DNA of 64,000 nt from Streptomyces sp. P9-A4 (GCF_036634195.1 NZ_JAZIFY010000001.1:1622501-1686500), one strand, 5' to 3'; counted from the stretch's first letter, positions 39,064 through 51,071 are shown. Made by a program: numbers and translations. Notes: generated by a model not told the origin, from the letters alone.

Positions 39064-40392
39064 ATGCGCCAAAGTCACCCTCCGTCGCCGCCCGGGACCC
39101 CGTCGATGGTCCGGCTCGCCGCCGCCTCGCTCGTCGGCACCGCCATCGAGTTCTTCGACTTCTTCGTCTACGGGACCGCCGCCGCCCTCGTCCTGGGGCC
39201 GCTCTTCTTCCCGACCTTCTCCCCGCTCGCCGGGACCTTGGCGGCCTTCGGCACCTTCGCCGCCGGTTTCCTGGCCCGTCCGCTGGGCTCGGTCCTCTTC
39301 GGTCACATCGGCGACCGGTACGGCCGGCGGCCGGTCCTCTTCGCCTCGCTGCTGCTGACCGGCTGCGCCACGGTCGCGGTCGGCTGTGTCCCCACGTACG
39401 CCACGCTCGGCATCGCCGCCCCCGTGCTTCTGCTGCTGCTCCGCTTCCTCCAGGGCCTGGGCCTCGGCGGCGAGTGGGGTGGTGCCGTCCTGCTGACCGC
39501 CGAACACGCCCCCGCGCACCGGCGCGCGCTGTGGTCGAGCTTCCCCCAGATCGGCCCGGCGGTCGGCTTCCTGCTTGCGAACGGGGTGATGCTGGCGCTC
39601 ACCGCAGGACTGAGCGACGCGGAGTTCCGCTCCTGGGGCTGGCGGGTGCCGTTCTGGGCGGCGGGCCTGCTGGCGGCGGCCGGGCTGCTGCTGCGGTCCT
39701 CGCTGGCGGAGACCCCGCAGTTCGAGGAGCTGTCCGCGTCCGGCGAACGCGCGGGCGCCCCGCTGGCCGAGGTCGCCCGCGACCACTGGCGGCTCGTCCT
39801 GCTCACGGCGGGGGCGCTTGCCGTCGGGTACGCCATCTTCTACACGGTCTCCACCTGGGCTCTGGCGTACGGCACCGAGCACCTCGGGGTGAGCAGCACG
39901 GTGATGCTGACCTGTGTGATGGCGGCGGTGGCGATCAAGGGCGCCGCCACCCCCTTCGTGGCGCTGCTGGCCGACCGCTGGGGCCGCCGGCCGCTCTGCC
40001 TCGCGGGATGCGCGGCCTCCGCGCTGTGGATGTTCCCGATGGTGGCGCTCCTGTACACGGCGCGACCGCTGCTGATGTTCCTCGGCTTCCTGGGCTCGCT
40101 GCTCGCGTTCATCACGATGTTCGCGGTGGTGGCCGCGTATCTGCCGGAGCTGTACGAGCCCCGCGTCCGCTGCACGGGCGCGGCCGTCGGCTACAACCTG
40201 GCCGGTGTGCTGGGCGGCGCCCTGACCCCGATCGTCGCGACGACCCTGTCCGACGGCGTCTCCGGTCCGCCCTGGGGGGTCGCGGCCTATCTGACCCTGG
40301 TCGCGCTCGTCAGCCTCGGCTGCTTCGCGCTGCTCCCGGAAACCCTTCCGGAGCGCCGGGTCGTGGAGACGAAGGAGACGGCGACGGCCTGA
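39064..40392 (+). CDS. MFS transporter, metabolite:H+ symporter (MHS) type
   Basis: The 442-residue protein has about twelve membrane helices. The segment AIEFFDFFVYGTAAALVLG in helix 1, the loop motif GHIGDRYGRRPVL after helix 2 and LQGLGLGGEWGGAVLLTAEH in helix 4 are characteristic of the MHS/ShiA/KgtP group, which imports organic acids, shikimate or osmolytes. The cargo is unknown. ATG 39064 has only a weak -10-like TAGTTG (39051-39056) 7 bases upstream. It ends at a strong bidirectional terminator. Confidence 0.9.
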   Translation: MRQSHPPSPPGTPSMVRLAAASLVGTAIEFFDFFVYGTAAALVLGPLFFPTFSPLAGTLAAFGTFAAGFLARPLGSVLFGHIGDRYGRRPVLFASLLLTGCATVAVGCVPTYATLGIAAPVLLLLLRFLQGLGLGGEWGGAVLLTAEHAPAHRRALWSSFPQIGPAVGFLLANGVMLALTAGLSDAEFRSWGWRVPFWAAGLLAAAGLLLRSSLAETPQFEELSASGERAGAPLAEVARDHWRLVLLTAGALAVGYAIFYTVSTWALAYGTEHLGVSSTVMLTCVMAAVAIKGAATPFVALLADRWGRRPLCLAGCAASALWMFPMVALLYTARPLLMFLGFLGSLLAFITMFAVVAAYLPELYEPRVRCTGAAVGYNLAGVLGGALTPIVATTLSDGVSGPPWGVAAYLTLVALVSLGCFALLPETLPERRVVETKETATA

Positions 40393-40400
40393 GAGCCGGA

Positions 40401-40446
40401 ACGGCGACGGCCGGCCGGGGGAAGACCCCCGGCCGGCCGTCGCCGT
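40401..40446. terminator. Bidirectional 21-bp hairpin terminator
   Basis: Bases 40401-40421 and 40426-40446 form a perfect 21-base stem closed by an AAGA loop, between convergent MHS transporter and terC. Confidence 0.9.
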
Positions 40447-40456
40447 GTGTGCCGCG

Positions 40457-41464
40457 TCAGGCGCCGATGCTGTCCTTCTCGGCACCGTCGGCGTCGGCCA
40501 CGCTCTCGGCGGCAGCTCGCTCGGACTGCCTCTTGGAAGCGATCAGGCTGGTGATCGTGGTGACGACCAGGACACCGCCGATGACCGCGAGCGAGAACGG
40601 GATGGAGATCTCGGGGACGTGCACCCCGGACTCGTGCAGGGCGTGCAGCACGAGCTTCACGCCGATGAATCCGAGGATCACCGACAGGCCGTAGCTGAGG
40701 TGGACCAGCTTCCTGAGCAGGCCGCCGATCAGGAAGTACAGCTGGCGCAGACCCATGAGGGCGAAGGCGTTGGCCGTGAAGACGATGTACGGGTCCTGAG
40801 TGAGGCCGAAGATCGCCGGGATGGAGTCGAGGGCGAAGAGGATGTCGGTGGTGCCGATGGCGAGCATGACGACCATCAGCGGGGTCATGATCCGCTTGCC
40901 GTTGTTCCGGATGAACAGCTTGGTGCCGTGGTACCGGTCGGCGACGCCGAACTTCTTCTCGACGGTCATGAGGAGACGGTTCTCCTCCCAGTCCTCCTCG
41001 TCGTCGTCGGAGCGCGCCTCCTGGATGAGCTTCCAGGCGGTGTAGATCAGGAACGCGCCGAAGATGTAGAAGACCCACGAGAAGCTCGCGATGATCGCGG
41101 CGCCGGCGGCGATGAAGATCGCGCGGAGCACCAGGGCGATCAGCACGCCCACGAGCAGCACGCGCTGCTGGAGGTGGGAGGGCACCGAGAACTTCGCCAT
41201 GATCAGGACGAAGACGAAGAGGTTGTCGACACTCAGCGACTTCTCGGTGATGTAGCCGGCGAAGAACTCGCCGGAGGCCTGGCTGTTGCCGAAGAGCAGC
41301 AGGCCGAGCCCGAAGAGCGCGGCGAGCACGATCCAGACGACTGTCCAGATTCCGGCTTCCTTCACCGACACGTCATGGGGTTTGCGCCCGATGAAGAAGT
41401 CGGCTCCGATGAGGGCGCCCAGACCGAGAATGGTCAGCACCCACAGGGTCATTGAAACGTCCAC
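40457..41464 (-). CDS. TerC family integral membrane protein
   Basis: The 335-residue protein has about nine membrane helices. Acidic residues inside the membrane (GADFFIGRKPHDVS, EKSLSVDNLFVFVLIM, TTDILFALDSIPAIFG) are the hallmark of the TerC/Alx family, now linked to manganese export and loading of exported proteins. A cytoplasmic loop EARSDDDEEDWEENRL is strongly acidic. GTG 41464 follows GGAGG by 6 bases. It lies downstream of a TerD pair, a common partnership in tellurite and stress clusters. Confidence 0.93.
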   Translation of the reverse strand: MDVSMTLWVLTILGLGALIGADFFIGRKPHDVSVKEAGIWTVVWIVLAALFGLGLLLFGNSQASGEFFAGYITEKSLSVDNLFVFVLIMAKFSVPSHLQQRVLLVGVLIALVLRAIFIAAGAAIIASFSWVFYIFGAFLIYTAWKLIQEARSDDDEEDWEENRLLMTVEKKFGVADRYHGTKLFIRNNGKRIMTPLMVVMLAIGTTDILFALDSIPAIFGLTQDPYIVFTANAFALMGLRQLYFLIGGLLRKLVHLSYGLSVILGFIGVKLVLHALHESGVHVPEISIPFSLAVIGGVLVVTTITSLIASKRQSERAAAESVADADGAEKDSIGA

Positions 41465-41485
41465 TGCGCCTCCGGCGTCGTACGG

Positions 41486-41608
41486 CTACTGATCAGCGTC
41501 GTCGCTGCCGGAGGTCTCTTCCACCCGGCGACGGACGATCACCGCCGGGCCGACGCCCCGGGATCGGATCACCGAGGATCCGTCCGTATTGACGGGTACG
41601 CCGCGCAT
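41486..41608 (-). CDS. Possible small protein (40 aa) upstream of terC
   Basis: The frame MRGVPVNTDGSSVIRSRGVG ends in a Glu/Asp-rich tail and has mostly G/C third positions. GGAGGGG lies upstream, but within a perfect palindrome GGGGAGTACTCCCC (41609-41622) that abuts the ATG and could hide the site. It ends 21 bases before terC. It may be a real leader or small partner, or chance. Confidence 0.35.
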   Translation of the reverse strand: MRGVPVNTDGSSVIRSRGVGPAVIVRRRVEETSGSDDADQ

Positions 41609-41622
41609 GGGGAGTACTCCCC
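41609..41622. promoter_or_regulatory. Perfect 14-bp palindrome GGGGAGTACTCCCC
   Basis: The palindrome touches the start codon of the 40-codon frame and lies about 145 bases upstream of terC. It could be an operator or an RNA hairpin. Confidence 0.35.
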
Positions 41623-41695
41623 TCCGCAGGAAGAAGAGTACCCGAAAGACCAAGAGGAGGTAAAGGAATGGGTAAAGGGCCACCAAAAGAGCTGG

Positions 41696-43777
<2,082 letters not shown>

Positions 43778-43837
43778 CGGCTCTGTCCCCTCAGCGTTGC
43801 TCGGCTCGGTTGGAGCACTTCGTCTGGTTCATGCGGG

Positions 43838-43874
43838 ACAGCTCCCGGGGGCGTCTGCCGCCTCCGGGAGCTGT
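43838..43874 (-). terminator. Hairpin terminator after terD
   Basis: ACAGCTCCCGG (43838-43848) and CCGGGAGCTGT (43864-43874) are perfect 11-base arms with a 15-base GC-rich loop, 23 bases past the terD stop and ahead of the TerD fusion gene. Confidence 0.7.
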
Positions 43875-43897
43875 GGGTGTCCGCCGCGCGGGCCTGC

Positions 43898-44476
43898 TTA
43901 CAGGTGCGGCAGGATCGACGGCATCAGGTCCTGGAAGGTGCGGCCGTTGGCCGGGTTGCCCAGGGCGGTCATCTGCCAGCCGGTACCGACGCGGTGCACC
44001 TTCGCCATGATCTGCGCGGTGTAGTTGCCGCCGCCGTCGAGGGTGTAGCGCGCGAGCTCCTGGCCGTTCGTCTCGTCGACGATGCGGCAGAACGCGTTCT
44101 GCACCTCCTGGAACGTCTGGCCGGTGAAGGAGTTCACCGTGAAGACGATCTGGTCGATGTGGACCGGGACCCGCTCCAGGTCGACGAGGATCGCCTCGTC
44201 GTCGCCGCCCTGGCCGGCGCCGCCCACGAGGTTGTCACCGGTGTGCTTGACCGAGCCGTCGTCGCTGACCAGGTGGCGGAAGAACACCACGTCGACCGGC
44301 TGCTTCTCGGCGAAGAGGACGGCCGAGGCGTCCAGGTCGATCTCCCGGGTGCGCGAGCCGAAGAGACCGCGGCGCGGCGCGGCCTGCCAACCGAGGCCCA
44401 TCCGCACCTGGGTGAGGTTGCCCCCGCCCTTCTTCTCCAGGCTGATGGCCTGACCCTTGGTCATGTTGACCGACAC
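43898..44476 (-). CDS. terD: TerD family protein
   Basis: The 192-residue single-domain TerD protein begins SVNMTKGQAISLEKKGGG. It carries the calcium-binding type segments DLDASAVLF and GGDDEAILVDLERVP, and the tail RYTLDGGGNYTAQIMAKV ... GWQMTALGNPANGRT. TerD proteins are associated with tellurite, phage and stress resistance and, in Streptomyces, with calcium-linked differentiation. GTG 44476 has AGGGG 7 bases upstream; ATG three codons later is an alternative. Confidence 0.93.
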   Translation of the reverse strand: MSVNMTKGQAISLEKKGGGNLTQVRMGLGWQAAPRRGLFGSRTREIDLDASAVLFAEKQPVDVVFFRHLVSDDGSVKHTGDNLVGGAGQGGDDEAILVDLERVPVHIDQIVFTVNSFTGQTFQEVQNAFCRIVDETNGQELARYTLDGGGNYTAQIMAKVHRVGTGWQMTALGNPANGRTFQDLMPSILPHL

Positions 44477-44639
44477 GCGTCTGCCCCTCTCGTTGGCGTT
44501 CCCCGCGACCGCTGTTCCCGTGCGTGCGGTTGTCCAGCACACTACGCAGCGCCACTGACAGCGCGGAGGCGCGGTCCGGTTTTGTGTCGGTCTTGCAACA
44601 CATCGGACCGCCCGTCCTTCGGCGCCCGTCCCCGCCCGG

Positions 44640-46784
44640 TCAGGCGAGTCCGGCCTCCTTCATCTGGCGCAGTTCCTTCTTCAGCTCCCCCACCTCGTCG
44701 CGGAGCCTGGCAGCCACCTCGAACTGCAGGTCGGCGGCGGCGGCGCGCATCCGGTCGGTCATCTCCTCGATGATCGAGGCGAGTTCGGCGGCGGGCCGGT
44801 CGCCGAGGTCCAGCGTCGTTCCGGCCTTGCCGGCCTTGCCCTTGGTCCTGCCCTTGGTGCCGTGCGCGGCGAGCGCGGGGACGGGTGCCTTGGCGCCCTT
44901 GCCCTCCTTGCCCTGGCGGTAGCCCGAGCCGAGCAGTTCCTCGGTGTCGATCTCCTCGCGCGCGATGGTCGCGACGATGTCGTTGATCTTCTTGCGGAGC
45001 GGCTGCGGGTCGATGCCGTGCTCCGTGTTGTACGCGATCTGCTTCTCGCGGCGGCGGTTGGTCTCGTCGATGGCCTGCTCCATCGCGGGGGTGATCCGGT
45101 CCGCGTACATGTGGACCTGTCCGGAGACGTTTCGGGCGGCGCGGCCGATCGTCTGGATCAGGGAGGTCCCGGAGCGCAGGAAGCCCTGCTTGTCGGCGTC
45201 GAGGATGGCGACGAGGGACACCTCGGGCAGGTCGAGGCCCTCGCGGAGGAGGTTGATGCCGACCAGGACGTCGTACTCTCCGGCGCGCAGCTCGCGCAGC
45301 AGCTCGATGCGGCGGAGGGTGTCGACGTCGCTGTGCAGGTAGCGCACCTGGATGCCGAGCTCCAGGAAGTAGTCGGTGAGGTCCTCGGACATCTTCTTGG
45401 TGAGGGTGGTGACGAGGACCCGCTCGTCGCGCTCGGTGCGCAGCCGGATCTCGTGGACCAGGTCGTCGATCTGGCCCTCGGTGGGCTTGACGACGACCTC
45501 GGGGTCGACGAGGCCGGTGGGGCGGATGATCTGCTCGACGAAGCCGTCGCCGCGGGACAGTTCGTACGTGCCCGGGGTCGCGGAGAGATAGACGGTCTGG
45601 CCGATCCGCTCCTGGAACTCCTCCCACTTCAGCGGGCGGTTGTCGAGCGCGGACGGAAGCCGGAAGCCGTGGTCGACGAGGGTCCGCTTGCGGGAGGCGT
45701 CACCCTCGTACATGGCGCCGATCTGCGGCACGGTCACGTGCGACTCGTCGATGACGAGCAGGAAGTCCTCGGGGAAGTAGTCGATGAGGGTGTTGGGGGC
45801 GGAGCCGGGCTCGCGGCCGTCGAAGTGCATCGAGTAGTTCTCGATGCCGGAGCAGGAACCGATCTGCCGCATCATCTCGATGTCGTACGTGGTCCGCATG
45901 CGCAGGCGCTGGGACTCCAGGTGCTTGCCCTGCTTGTCGAGTTCGGCGAGGCGCACCTCCAGCTCCCGCTCGATGTCGTTGACCGCGCGCTCCATGCGCT
46001 CGGGGCCCGCGACGTAGTGGCTGGCGGGGAACACGTACAGCTCGCGGTCCTCGCTGATGATCTCGCCGGTGAGCGGGTGGAGGGTGGAGAGGGCCTCGAT
46101 CTCGTCGCCGAACATCTCGATGCGGACGGCGAGCTCCTCGTACACCGGGAAGATCTCGATGGTGTCGCCGCGGACGCGGAAGGTGCCTCGGGTGAACGCC
46201 AGGTCGTTGCGCGTGTACTGGATGTCGACGAAGCGGCGCAGCAGCTGGTCGCGGTCGATCTCCTCGCCGACCTTGAGCGGGACCATCCGGTCGACGTACT
46301 CCTGGGGCGTGCCGAGGCCGTAGATGCAGGAGACGGAGGCGACCACGATGACGTCCCTGCGGGTGAGCAGGGAGTTCGTCGCGGAGTGGCGGAGCCGCTC
46401 CACCTCCTCGTTGATGGAGGAGTCCTTCTCGATGTACGTGTCCGACTGCGGGACGTACGCCTCGGGCTGGTAGTAGTCGTAGTACGAGACGAAGTACTCC
46501 ACCGCGTTGTTCGGGAGGAGCTCCCGGAACTCGTTCGCCAGCTGGGCGGCCAGCGTCTTGTTCGGCGCCATCACCAGGGTGGGGCGCTGGAGCTTCTCGA
46601 TCATCCAGGCGGTGGTGGCCGACTTGCCGGTACCGGTGGCGCCGAGGAGCACGACGTCCTTCTCGCCCGCGCGGATACGCCGCTCCAGGTCGGCGATGGC
46701 CGCCGGCTGGTCACCGCTGGGCTGGTACTCGCTGACGACCTCGAAGGGCGCCACCGAACGTTCGATCTTGGAAACGGGCCGCAT
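44640..46784 (-). CDS. uvrB: Excinuclease ABC subunit B
   Basis: The 714-residue helicase-like protein has Walker [16 protein letters not shown], the beta-hairpin region [20 protein letters not shown], the Walker [10 protein letters not shown], helicase motif [11 protein letters not shown] and a C-terminal UVR domain with [20 protein letters not shown] that meets UvrC. A TACGGT box on the minus strand (46791-46796) ends 6 bases before ATG 46784 and indicates a leaderless start. No LexA-type operator was identified. Confidence 0.96.
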   Translation of the reverse strand: MRPVSKIERSVAPFEVVSEYQPSGDQPAAIADLERRIRAGEKDVVLLGATGTGKSATTAWMIEKLQRPTLVMAPNKTLAAQLANEFRELLPNNAVEYFVSYYDYYQPEAYVPQSDTYIEKDSSINEEVERLRHSATNSLLTRRDVIVVASVSCIYGLGTPQEYVDRMVPLKVGEEIDRDQLLRRFVDIQYTRNDLAFTRGTFRVRGDTIEIFPVYEELAVRIEMFGDEIEALSTLHPLTGEIISEDRELYVFPASHYVAGPERMERAVNDIERELEVRLAELDKQGKHLESQRLRMRTTYDIEMMRQIGSCSGIENYSMHFDGREPGSAPNTLIDYFPEDFLLVIDESHVTVPQIGAMYEGDASRKRTLVDHGFRLPSALDNRPLKWEEFQERIGQTVYLSATPGTYELSRGDGFVEQIIRPTGLVDPEVVVKPTEGQIDDLVHEIRLRTERDERVLVTTLTKKMSEDLTDYFLELGIQVRYLHSDVDTLRRIELLRELRAGEYDVLVGINLLREGLDLPEVSLVAILDADKQGFLRSGTSLIQTIGRAARNVSGQVHMYADRITPAMEQAIDETNRRREKQIAYNTEHGIDPQPLRKKINDIVATIAREEIDTEELLGSGYRQGKEGKGAKAPVPALAAHGTKGRTKGKAGKAGTTLDLGDRPAAELASIIEEMTDRMRAAAADLQFEVAARLRDEVGELKKELRQMKEAGLA

Positions 46785-46824
46785 GGAACCACCGTACGAC
46801 CCGGCACTGACAGTCGGGTGCTGA

Positions 46825-47721
46825 TCACCAGTCCTGGGAGCGGTGGCCACCCCGGGGGGCGGCTCTGCGGGCGCCTCGGGCACCGGGGCGGGCCGTCCGG
46901 TTCGCGGGCTCGCCGTACGACGGCACATGGCGCGGGGCGGGCACGCCCGGCCGGTGCACGGCCCGGGGGGACCCCTGCCAGTCGGGGTCGCCCATCACCA
47001 GGAGCGGGTCGAACATGACGACGACGGCGGCGAGGATGAGGAAGACCGCCGGGCCGATCAGCATCGGCAGGAGCAGCGAGCCGGCGTTGTCGCCGGTGGA
47101 GGTCGAGGCCGTGGTGCCGTGCAGGTGGACGCTGACCGCGGCCATGGCGGTGTAGTGCATACCACTGACGGCGACGCCCATCACCAGGCTCGCACCGAGG
47201 CTGGCCAGAAACCCATGGATGGACACGGCCGCCCAGAGGGCCGCGGTGGCGGCCACGACGGCGATCACTACGGACAGGGCGACGGTGAGGGTGTCGTACT
47301 CGATACGGCCCTGGAGACGCATCCCGGCCATGCCCAGGTAGTGCATGGTGGCGACGCCGAGGCCGGTGATGGTGCCGCCGGTGACCAGGGTGAGCGCGGT
47401 CGCGCCCCGGTAGCCGACGATGAAGATGCCGATGCCGACCATGAGGACGGCGACGCCCAGGCTGGCGAAGGTGATGGGGCGGTCGTAGTCGATGGGCGCC
47501 TGCTGGACGGAGAAGCCCATCATCGCGATGAAGTGCATGGTCCAGATGCCGGTGCCGATCGAGGTGGCGCCGAGGGCGAGCCAGCCCGCCTTGAAGCTGT
47601 CGCGGTGGCGGAGCGACCTCGTGGTGCACCTCAGTCCGAGGGCGCCGCCGAGGCAGGCCATGAGAAAGGCGGCCACCGGCGTGACGAGCCCGTAGCTGAA
47701 TCCGTCGACCGTGCCCTGCAT
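46825..47721 (-). CDS. MHYT-domain integral membrane sensor protein
   Basis: The 298-residue protein has seven membrane helices carrying three MHYT-type motifs: [18 protein letters not shown] and MHYTAMAAV. Their Met and His residues are thought to bind copper and sense oxygen, CO or NO. There is no GGDEF, EAL or kinase domain; the C-terminal 55 residues are a basic, Pro/Arg-rich tail ([14 protein letters not shown] at the end), probably cytoplasmic. It is a stand-alone MHYT protein, as in other actinomycetes. Confidence 0.9.
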   Translation of the reverse strand: MQGTVDGFSYGLVTPVAAFLMACLGGALGLRCTTRSLRHRDSFKAGWLALGATSIGTGIWTMHFIAMMGFSVQQAPIDYDRPITFASLGVAVLMVGIGIFIVGYRGATALTLVTGGTITGLGVATMHYLGMAGMRLQGRIEYDTLTVALSVVIAVVAATAALWAAVSIHGFLASLGASLVMGVAVSGMHYTAMAAVSVHLHGTTASTSTGDNAGSLLLPMLIGPAVFLILAAVVVMFDPLLVMGDPDWQGSPRAVHRPGVPAPRHVPSYGEPANRTARPGARGARRAAPRGGHRSQDW

Positions 47722-47941
47722 GAGCGTGTGCCCTCCACCCCTGGTGCAACGTCGTCCGAAAACAGTCGGTACCGCTGGGTAGTGCTACCGGGGCGAGATT
47801 ATGGCGCGCCGGGGGCCCCGCGCCCACGTGCCCGGGGATTTGGCGGTCGCGAGACCGGAGCGAGACCGGTCCGTGATCTTGGAGGCGGCCCCTGGGCCGT
47901 TTCCGACCGGGTTGTCGGTGGCGGGTCGTACCGTGGGCGGC

Positions 47942-48508
47942 ATGGACATCGAAGCGGGGGCGACGGGCGACGGGCGTGCCGTGCCGGTGGAGTGGACGGT
48001 CATGGAGAGCGGCATCGGGCCGCTGTTCCTCGCGGCCACCGAGCGGGGGCTCGTGCGGGTCGAGTTCCACGCCGACGCGGCGCGGCGCGAGCGGATGCTC
48101 GCCCGCCTGGCGGGCCGGCTCGGCGCGGAGCCGGTGGAGCGCGCCTCGGGACTGCTCGCGGGGGCGATACGCAGGCTCGACCGGTACTTCGAGGGCGAGC
48201 CGGGCGACATCGGCCTGCCGCTGGACTGGAGCCTCTCGGCCGGGTTCAACCGGCAGGTGCTGCGCGAGCTGGCGGCGACCGTCCCGTACGGCACGGTCGT
48301 CGGGTACGGGGAGCTGGCCGGACGCGTGGGGCAGCCGGGGGCGGCGCAGGCGGTGGGAGCGGCGATGGGTTCCAACCCGCTGCCGGTGGTGGTGCCGTGC
48401 CACCGGGTGGTGGAGAGCGACGGCGGTCTCGGCGGGTTCGGGGGCGGCCTGGAGACCAAGCGGCAGCTGCTGGCACTGGAGGGGGTACTGCCGGAACCGC
48501 TGTTCTGA
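47942..48508 (+). CDS. ogt: Methylated-DNA-[protein]-cysteine S-methyltransferase
   Basis: The 188-residue suicide repair protein has an N-terminal domain (GPLFLAATERGLVRVEF) and the C-terminal helix-turn-helix with the acceptor Cys in VVVPCHRVVES and the minor-groove arginine region around GAAMGSNPLP. It removes methyl groups from O6-methylguanine. TACCGT (47929-47934) lies 7 bases ahead of ATG 47942 (probable leaderless start). The 220 bases before it, shared with the divergent MHYT gene, hold no other feature I could see. Confidence 0.93.
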   Translation: MDIEAGATGDGRAVPVEWTVMESGIGPLFLAATERGLVRVEFHADAARRERMLARLAGRLGAEPVERASGLLAGAIRRLDRYFEGEPGDIGLPLDWSLSAGFNRQVLRELAATVPYGTVVGYGELAGRVGQPGAAQAVGAAMGSNPLPVVVPCHRVVESDGGLGGFGGGLETKRQLLALEGVLPEPLF

Positions 48509-48556
48509 CGGGGGGCGGTCGCCGTGGGACGGGGGGCGTCCGGGCTCTCGGAGAGG

Positions 48557-48711
48557 GGTGGCCGGGCCCGTCGCGGACAGGTGGCGTGGCCGTCGGGGAC
48601 AGGTGGCGGACCCGTCGCGGGCCGGTGGCGTGCCTGCCCCGGACAGGTGGCGGACCCGTCGCGGGCCGGTGACCAGTCCGTACGAGATGGGTGGCCGTTC
48701 CCATGAGATGG
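48557..48711. repeat. Tandem array of seven 22-bp units between ogt and an MFS gene
   Basis: Units start with GGTGG or GGTGA at 48557, 48580, 48602, 48624, 48646, 48668 and 48690; the first is 23 bases, the rest 22. The third and fifth are identical (GGTGGCGGACCCGTCGCGGGCC for all 22 positions) and the others drift. Because 22 is not a multiple of 3, the array does not encode a repeat protein. It ends 22 bases before the MFS start codon. Confidence 0.85.
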
Positions 48712-48733
48712 GACGGCTGGCACACTCACGTAA

Positions 48734-50032
48734 GTGACCAACACCCCCGATGCCCCTGACTCGACCCTGCCCGCGCCCCTTGCCCTCCCCGTCGACGAGG
48801 CCGAGCTTCCGACGCTGCGGCGGCGCATCCAGGCCGTGCTGATCGCCACCCAGATCCTCGGCGGCCTCGGCATCGCCACCGGTGTCGCGCTCGCCGCCGT
48901 CCTCGCCAGGGACGTCAGCGGCTCCGAGGCGCTGTCCGGGCTCGCGTCCACGGCGACCGTGGCCGGTCCCGCGCTGCTCGCCATGCCGCTGGCCTCCCTG
49001 ATGGCCACGCGGGGGCGCCGGGCCGGGCTGGTCCTCGCGTATCTGATCGGGGCGCTCGGCGCCGGTGTCGCGGTGCTCGGGGCCGTCGCGGACAGCTTCC
49101 CCCTGCTGCTCCTCGGGCTCGTCTGCTTCGGCGCCGGTTCCTCCGCGAACCTCGCGGCCCGGTTCGCCGCCGCCGACCTCGCCGAACCGGACCGCAGGGC
49201 CAGGGCCATCTCCACGGTCGTGTGGGCGACCACGATCGGCGCGGTGCTCGGCCCGAACATCGCCGCGCCCGCCGGGCGGAGCGTCTCGGGCCTGGGCATA
49301 CCGGCCACGGCGGGCCCGTTCGTCTGGGCCGCCGGTGTCTTCGTGATCGCGGCGGTCGTCGTGGCCGTCCTGCTGCGCCCCGACCCGCTCCTGACCGCGC
49401 GGGCGCTGGCCGACGCCCGGACGCCGGGCGAGGCGGCGGAGGACCGCTCCCTGAAGGCCGGGATGCGGGCCGTGCGGGAGTCCCCCCGGGCCCGCCTCGC
49501 CCTGGTCACCGTCGCCGGTTCGCACACCGCCATGGTGTCGATCATGTCGATGACCCCGGTGGCGCTCACCCACCACGGTGCGGACATCCAGCTGATCGGG
49601 CTCGTGATCAGCGGACACATCGCGGGCATGTACGCCTTCTCGCCGCTGATGGGCTGGCTGTCCGACCGGCTGGGAAGGCTGTCGGTGATCGGGCTCGCGG
49701 TCGGGCTCATCGGCGCGGCGGCGCTGATCGCGGGCACGGCGGGAGCCAGCCACGGCCGGACCGCCCTGGGCCTCTTCGTGCTGGGCCTGGGCTGGTCGGC
49801 GGGGCTGGTGTCCGGCTCGGCGCTGCTCACGGACTCGGTGCCGCAGGCCGCGCGGGCGGCGGTCCAGGGCGTCTCCGACTTCGTGATGAACACCGCCGCC
49901 GGTGTCGGCGGTCTCGCGGCCGGCCTGATCGTCTCCCAGCTGGGCTACGGCCCGCTCAACGCCATCGCCGCCCTTCTTCTGCTGCCGATGGCGGCGCTGG
50001 CGATCCGCGGCTCGCTGCGGAAGACCGTCTGA
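48734..50032 (+). CDS. MFS transporter
   Basis: The 432-residue protein has about twelve membrane helices and a cytoplasmic N-terminus of about 30 residues (ending LRRRIQAVLIATQILGG). The loop after helix 2 reads MATRGRRAGLV, a weak form of the MFS motif, and SPLMGWLSDRLGRLSVIGLAVG is the better conserved copy in the second half. Drug-efflux or solute transport is possible. It starts at GTG 48734 directly after the 22-bp repeat array, with no evident ribosome binding site. Confidence 0.87.
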   Translation: MTNTPDAPDSTLPAPLALPVDEAELPTLRRRIQAVLIATQILGGLGIATGVALAAVLARDVSGSEALSGLASTATVAGPALLAMPLASLMATRGRRAGLVLAYLIGALGAGVAVLGAVADSFPLLLLGLVCFGAGSSANLAARFAAADLAEPDRRARAISTVVWATTIGAVLGPNIAAPAGRSVSGLGIPATAGPFVWAAGVFVIAAVVVAVLLRPDPLLTARALADARTPGEAAEDRSLKAGMRAVRESPRARLALVTVAGSHTAMVSIMSMTPVALTHHGADIQLIGLVISGHIAGMYAFSPLMGWLSDRLGRLSVIGLAVGLIGAAALIAGTAGASHGRTALGLFVLGLGWSAGLVSGSALLTDSVPQAARAAVQGVSDFVMNTAAGVGGLAAGLIVSQLGYGPLNAIAALLLLPMAALAIRGSLRKTV

Positions 50033-50075
50033 CGCGGAGGCGGTCTTCCGCCGGGCTCCGCGGGAACCCAAGCGG

Positions 50076-51071
50076 TCAGTTCGTCACCGTCGGGGAGGAG
50101 GCGCCGCGGGCCAGTCGGCGCGGGGCTCCCGTCCCGTCGGCCGGCACCGACCACACGTCTCCCCCGTACCCGTACGCGAGGGTCTCCCGGTCCGTCCACA
50201 GCGCCTGGTCGTCGATGCCGTGCGGCTCGGCGACCGCGTGTTCGCGCCCGGTGGCCAGGTCGTACACGTACAGCCGCCACGGCTCGCTCGGGCCGTCGGA
50301 CACCCGCTTCTTGAAGGCGATCCTGGTGCCGTCCGGGGAGAGCGACGGGCATTCGACGTTCTCGCGGAGGGTCCGGGCCGACCAGTTCCGCATGTCCCCC
50401 TCGACGAGGTGGGTACGGCCGCCGGTCGCGACGGTGGCGTAGAAGCGGTTGTCGTCGGCGGCGAAGCTGACGCCCCAGTAGTTGACGTCGGGGGCGTGGT
50501 AGCGGCGCCCGCCGAGGGTGAGCGGGAGCTGCTCGATGTTCTTGACCAGATAGCCGGTGCGCAGGTCGAGGATCGAGGTGCGGGTGGAGAACGCCGAGCG
50601 GGCGTAGGAGTCGCCGGTGGCGAACATCGTCCAGGCCAGCATGTTCCCCGAGGCGGAGACCCGGGCCCGGCTGGGGATGCCCGGCAGCCCGATCCGGCGC
50701 ACCTCGCGCAGCCGCCGGTCGAGCACCAGGGCGTACGAGCGGGCCGGCACGCCCGGCCTGCGCTGGAGGCAGAGCGCGGTGCCGCCGGCCGCGTGGAAGC
50801 GGTCGCAGGCGGGGCCGCCCGCCACCCGCCCGCCGGGTGCGGCCGGGTCCACGCGCGCGACGCGCCCGCTCGCGGTGTCCCGGGCGTAGAGCGTGCCGGC
50901 GCCGCCGTCGAGGGTGAAGCCGGGATCGGCGGTGCCGGTGGCCGCGGCCTCGCGTCCGGAGGCCGCGCGGAGGGTGTAGGCGGTGGCTCCGCCGCCGAGC
51001 AGCAGCAGCGCGAGGACGATGATCCACGCGCGCGTACGGGTGGACGGGCGGGCGCCGGTCAGTGCGGGCAT
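50076..51071 (-). CDS. TolB-like beta-propeller protein with N-terminal membrane anchor
   Basis: In this 331-residue protein, one helix (residues about 15-35, WIIVLALLLLGGGATAYTL) anchors it in the membrane. The outer part has repeated propeller-blade strands (GTLYARDTASGRVARVD, ECPSLSPDGTRIAFKK, WRLYVYDLATGREHAVAE). No catalytic motif is visible; a binding or sensing role is likely. It is the last gene of a three-gene operon with a metallophosphoesterase and an MFS protein, 3 bases after the latter. Confidence 0.8.
   Translation of the reverse strand: MPALTGARPSTRTRAWIIVLALLLLGGGATAYTLRAASGREAAATGTADPGFTLDGGAGTLYARDTASGRVARVDPAAPGGRVAGGPACDRFHAAGGTALCLQRRPGVPARSYALVLDRRLREVRRIGLPGIPSRARVSASGNMLAWTMFATGDSYARSAFSTRTSILDLRTGYLVKNIEQLPLTLGGRRYHAPDVNYWGVSFAADDNRFYATVATGGRTHLVEGDMRNWSARTLRENVECPSLSPDGTRIAFKKRVSDGPSEPWRLYVYDLATGREHAVAEPHGIDDQALWTDRETLAYGYGGDVWSVPADGTGAPRRLARGASSPTVTN

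Noticed and set aside
46754..46761. GAACGTTC near the uvrB start as a LexA box
   Set aside because: The half-sites are adjacent; actinobacterial LexA sites need about four bases between them, and the site is inside the gene.
48557..48711. CRISPR array
   Set aside because: The 22-bp units follow each other directly with no unique spacers, and there are no cas genes in the window.
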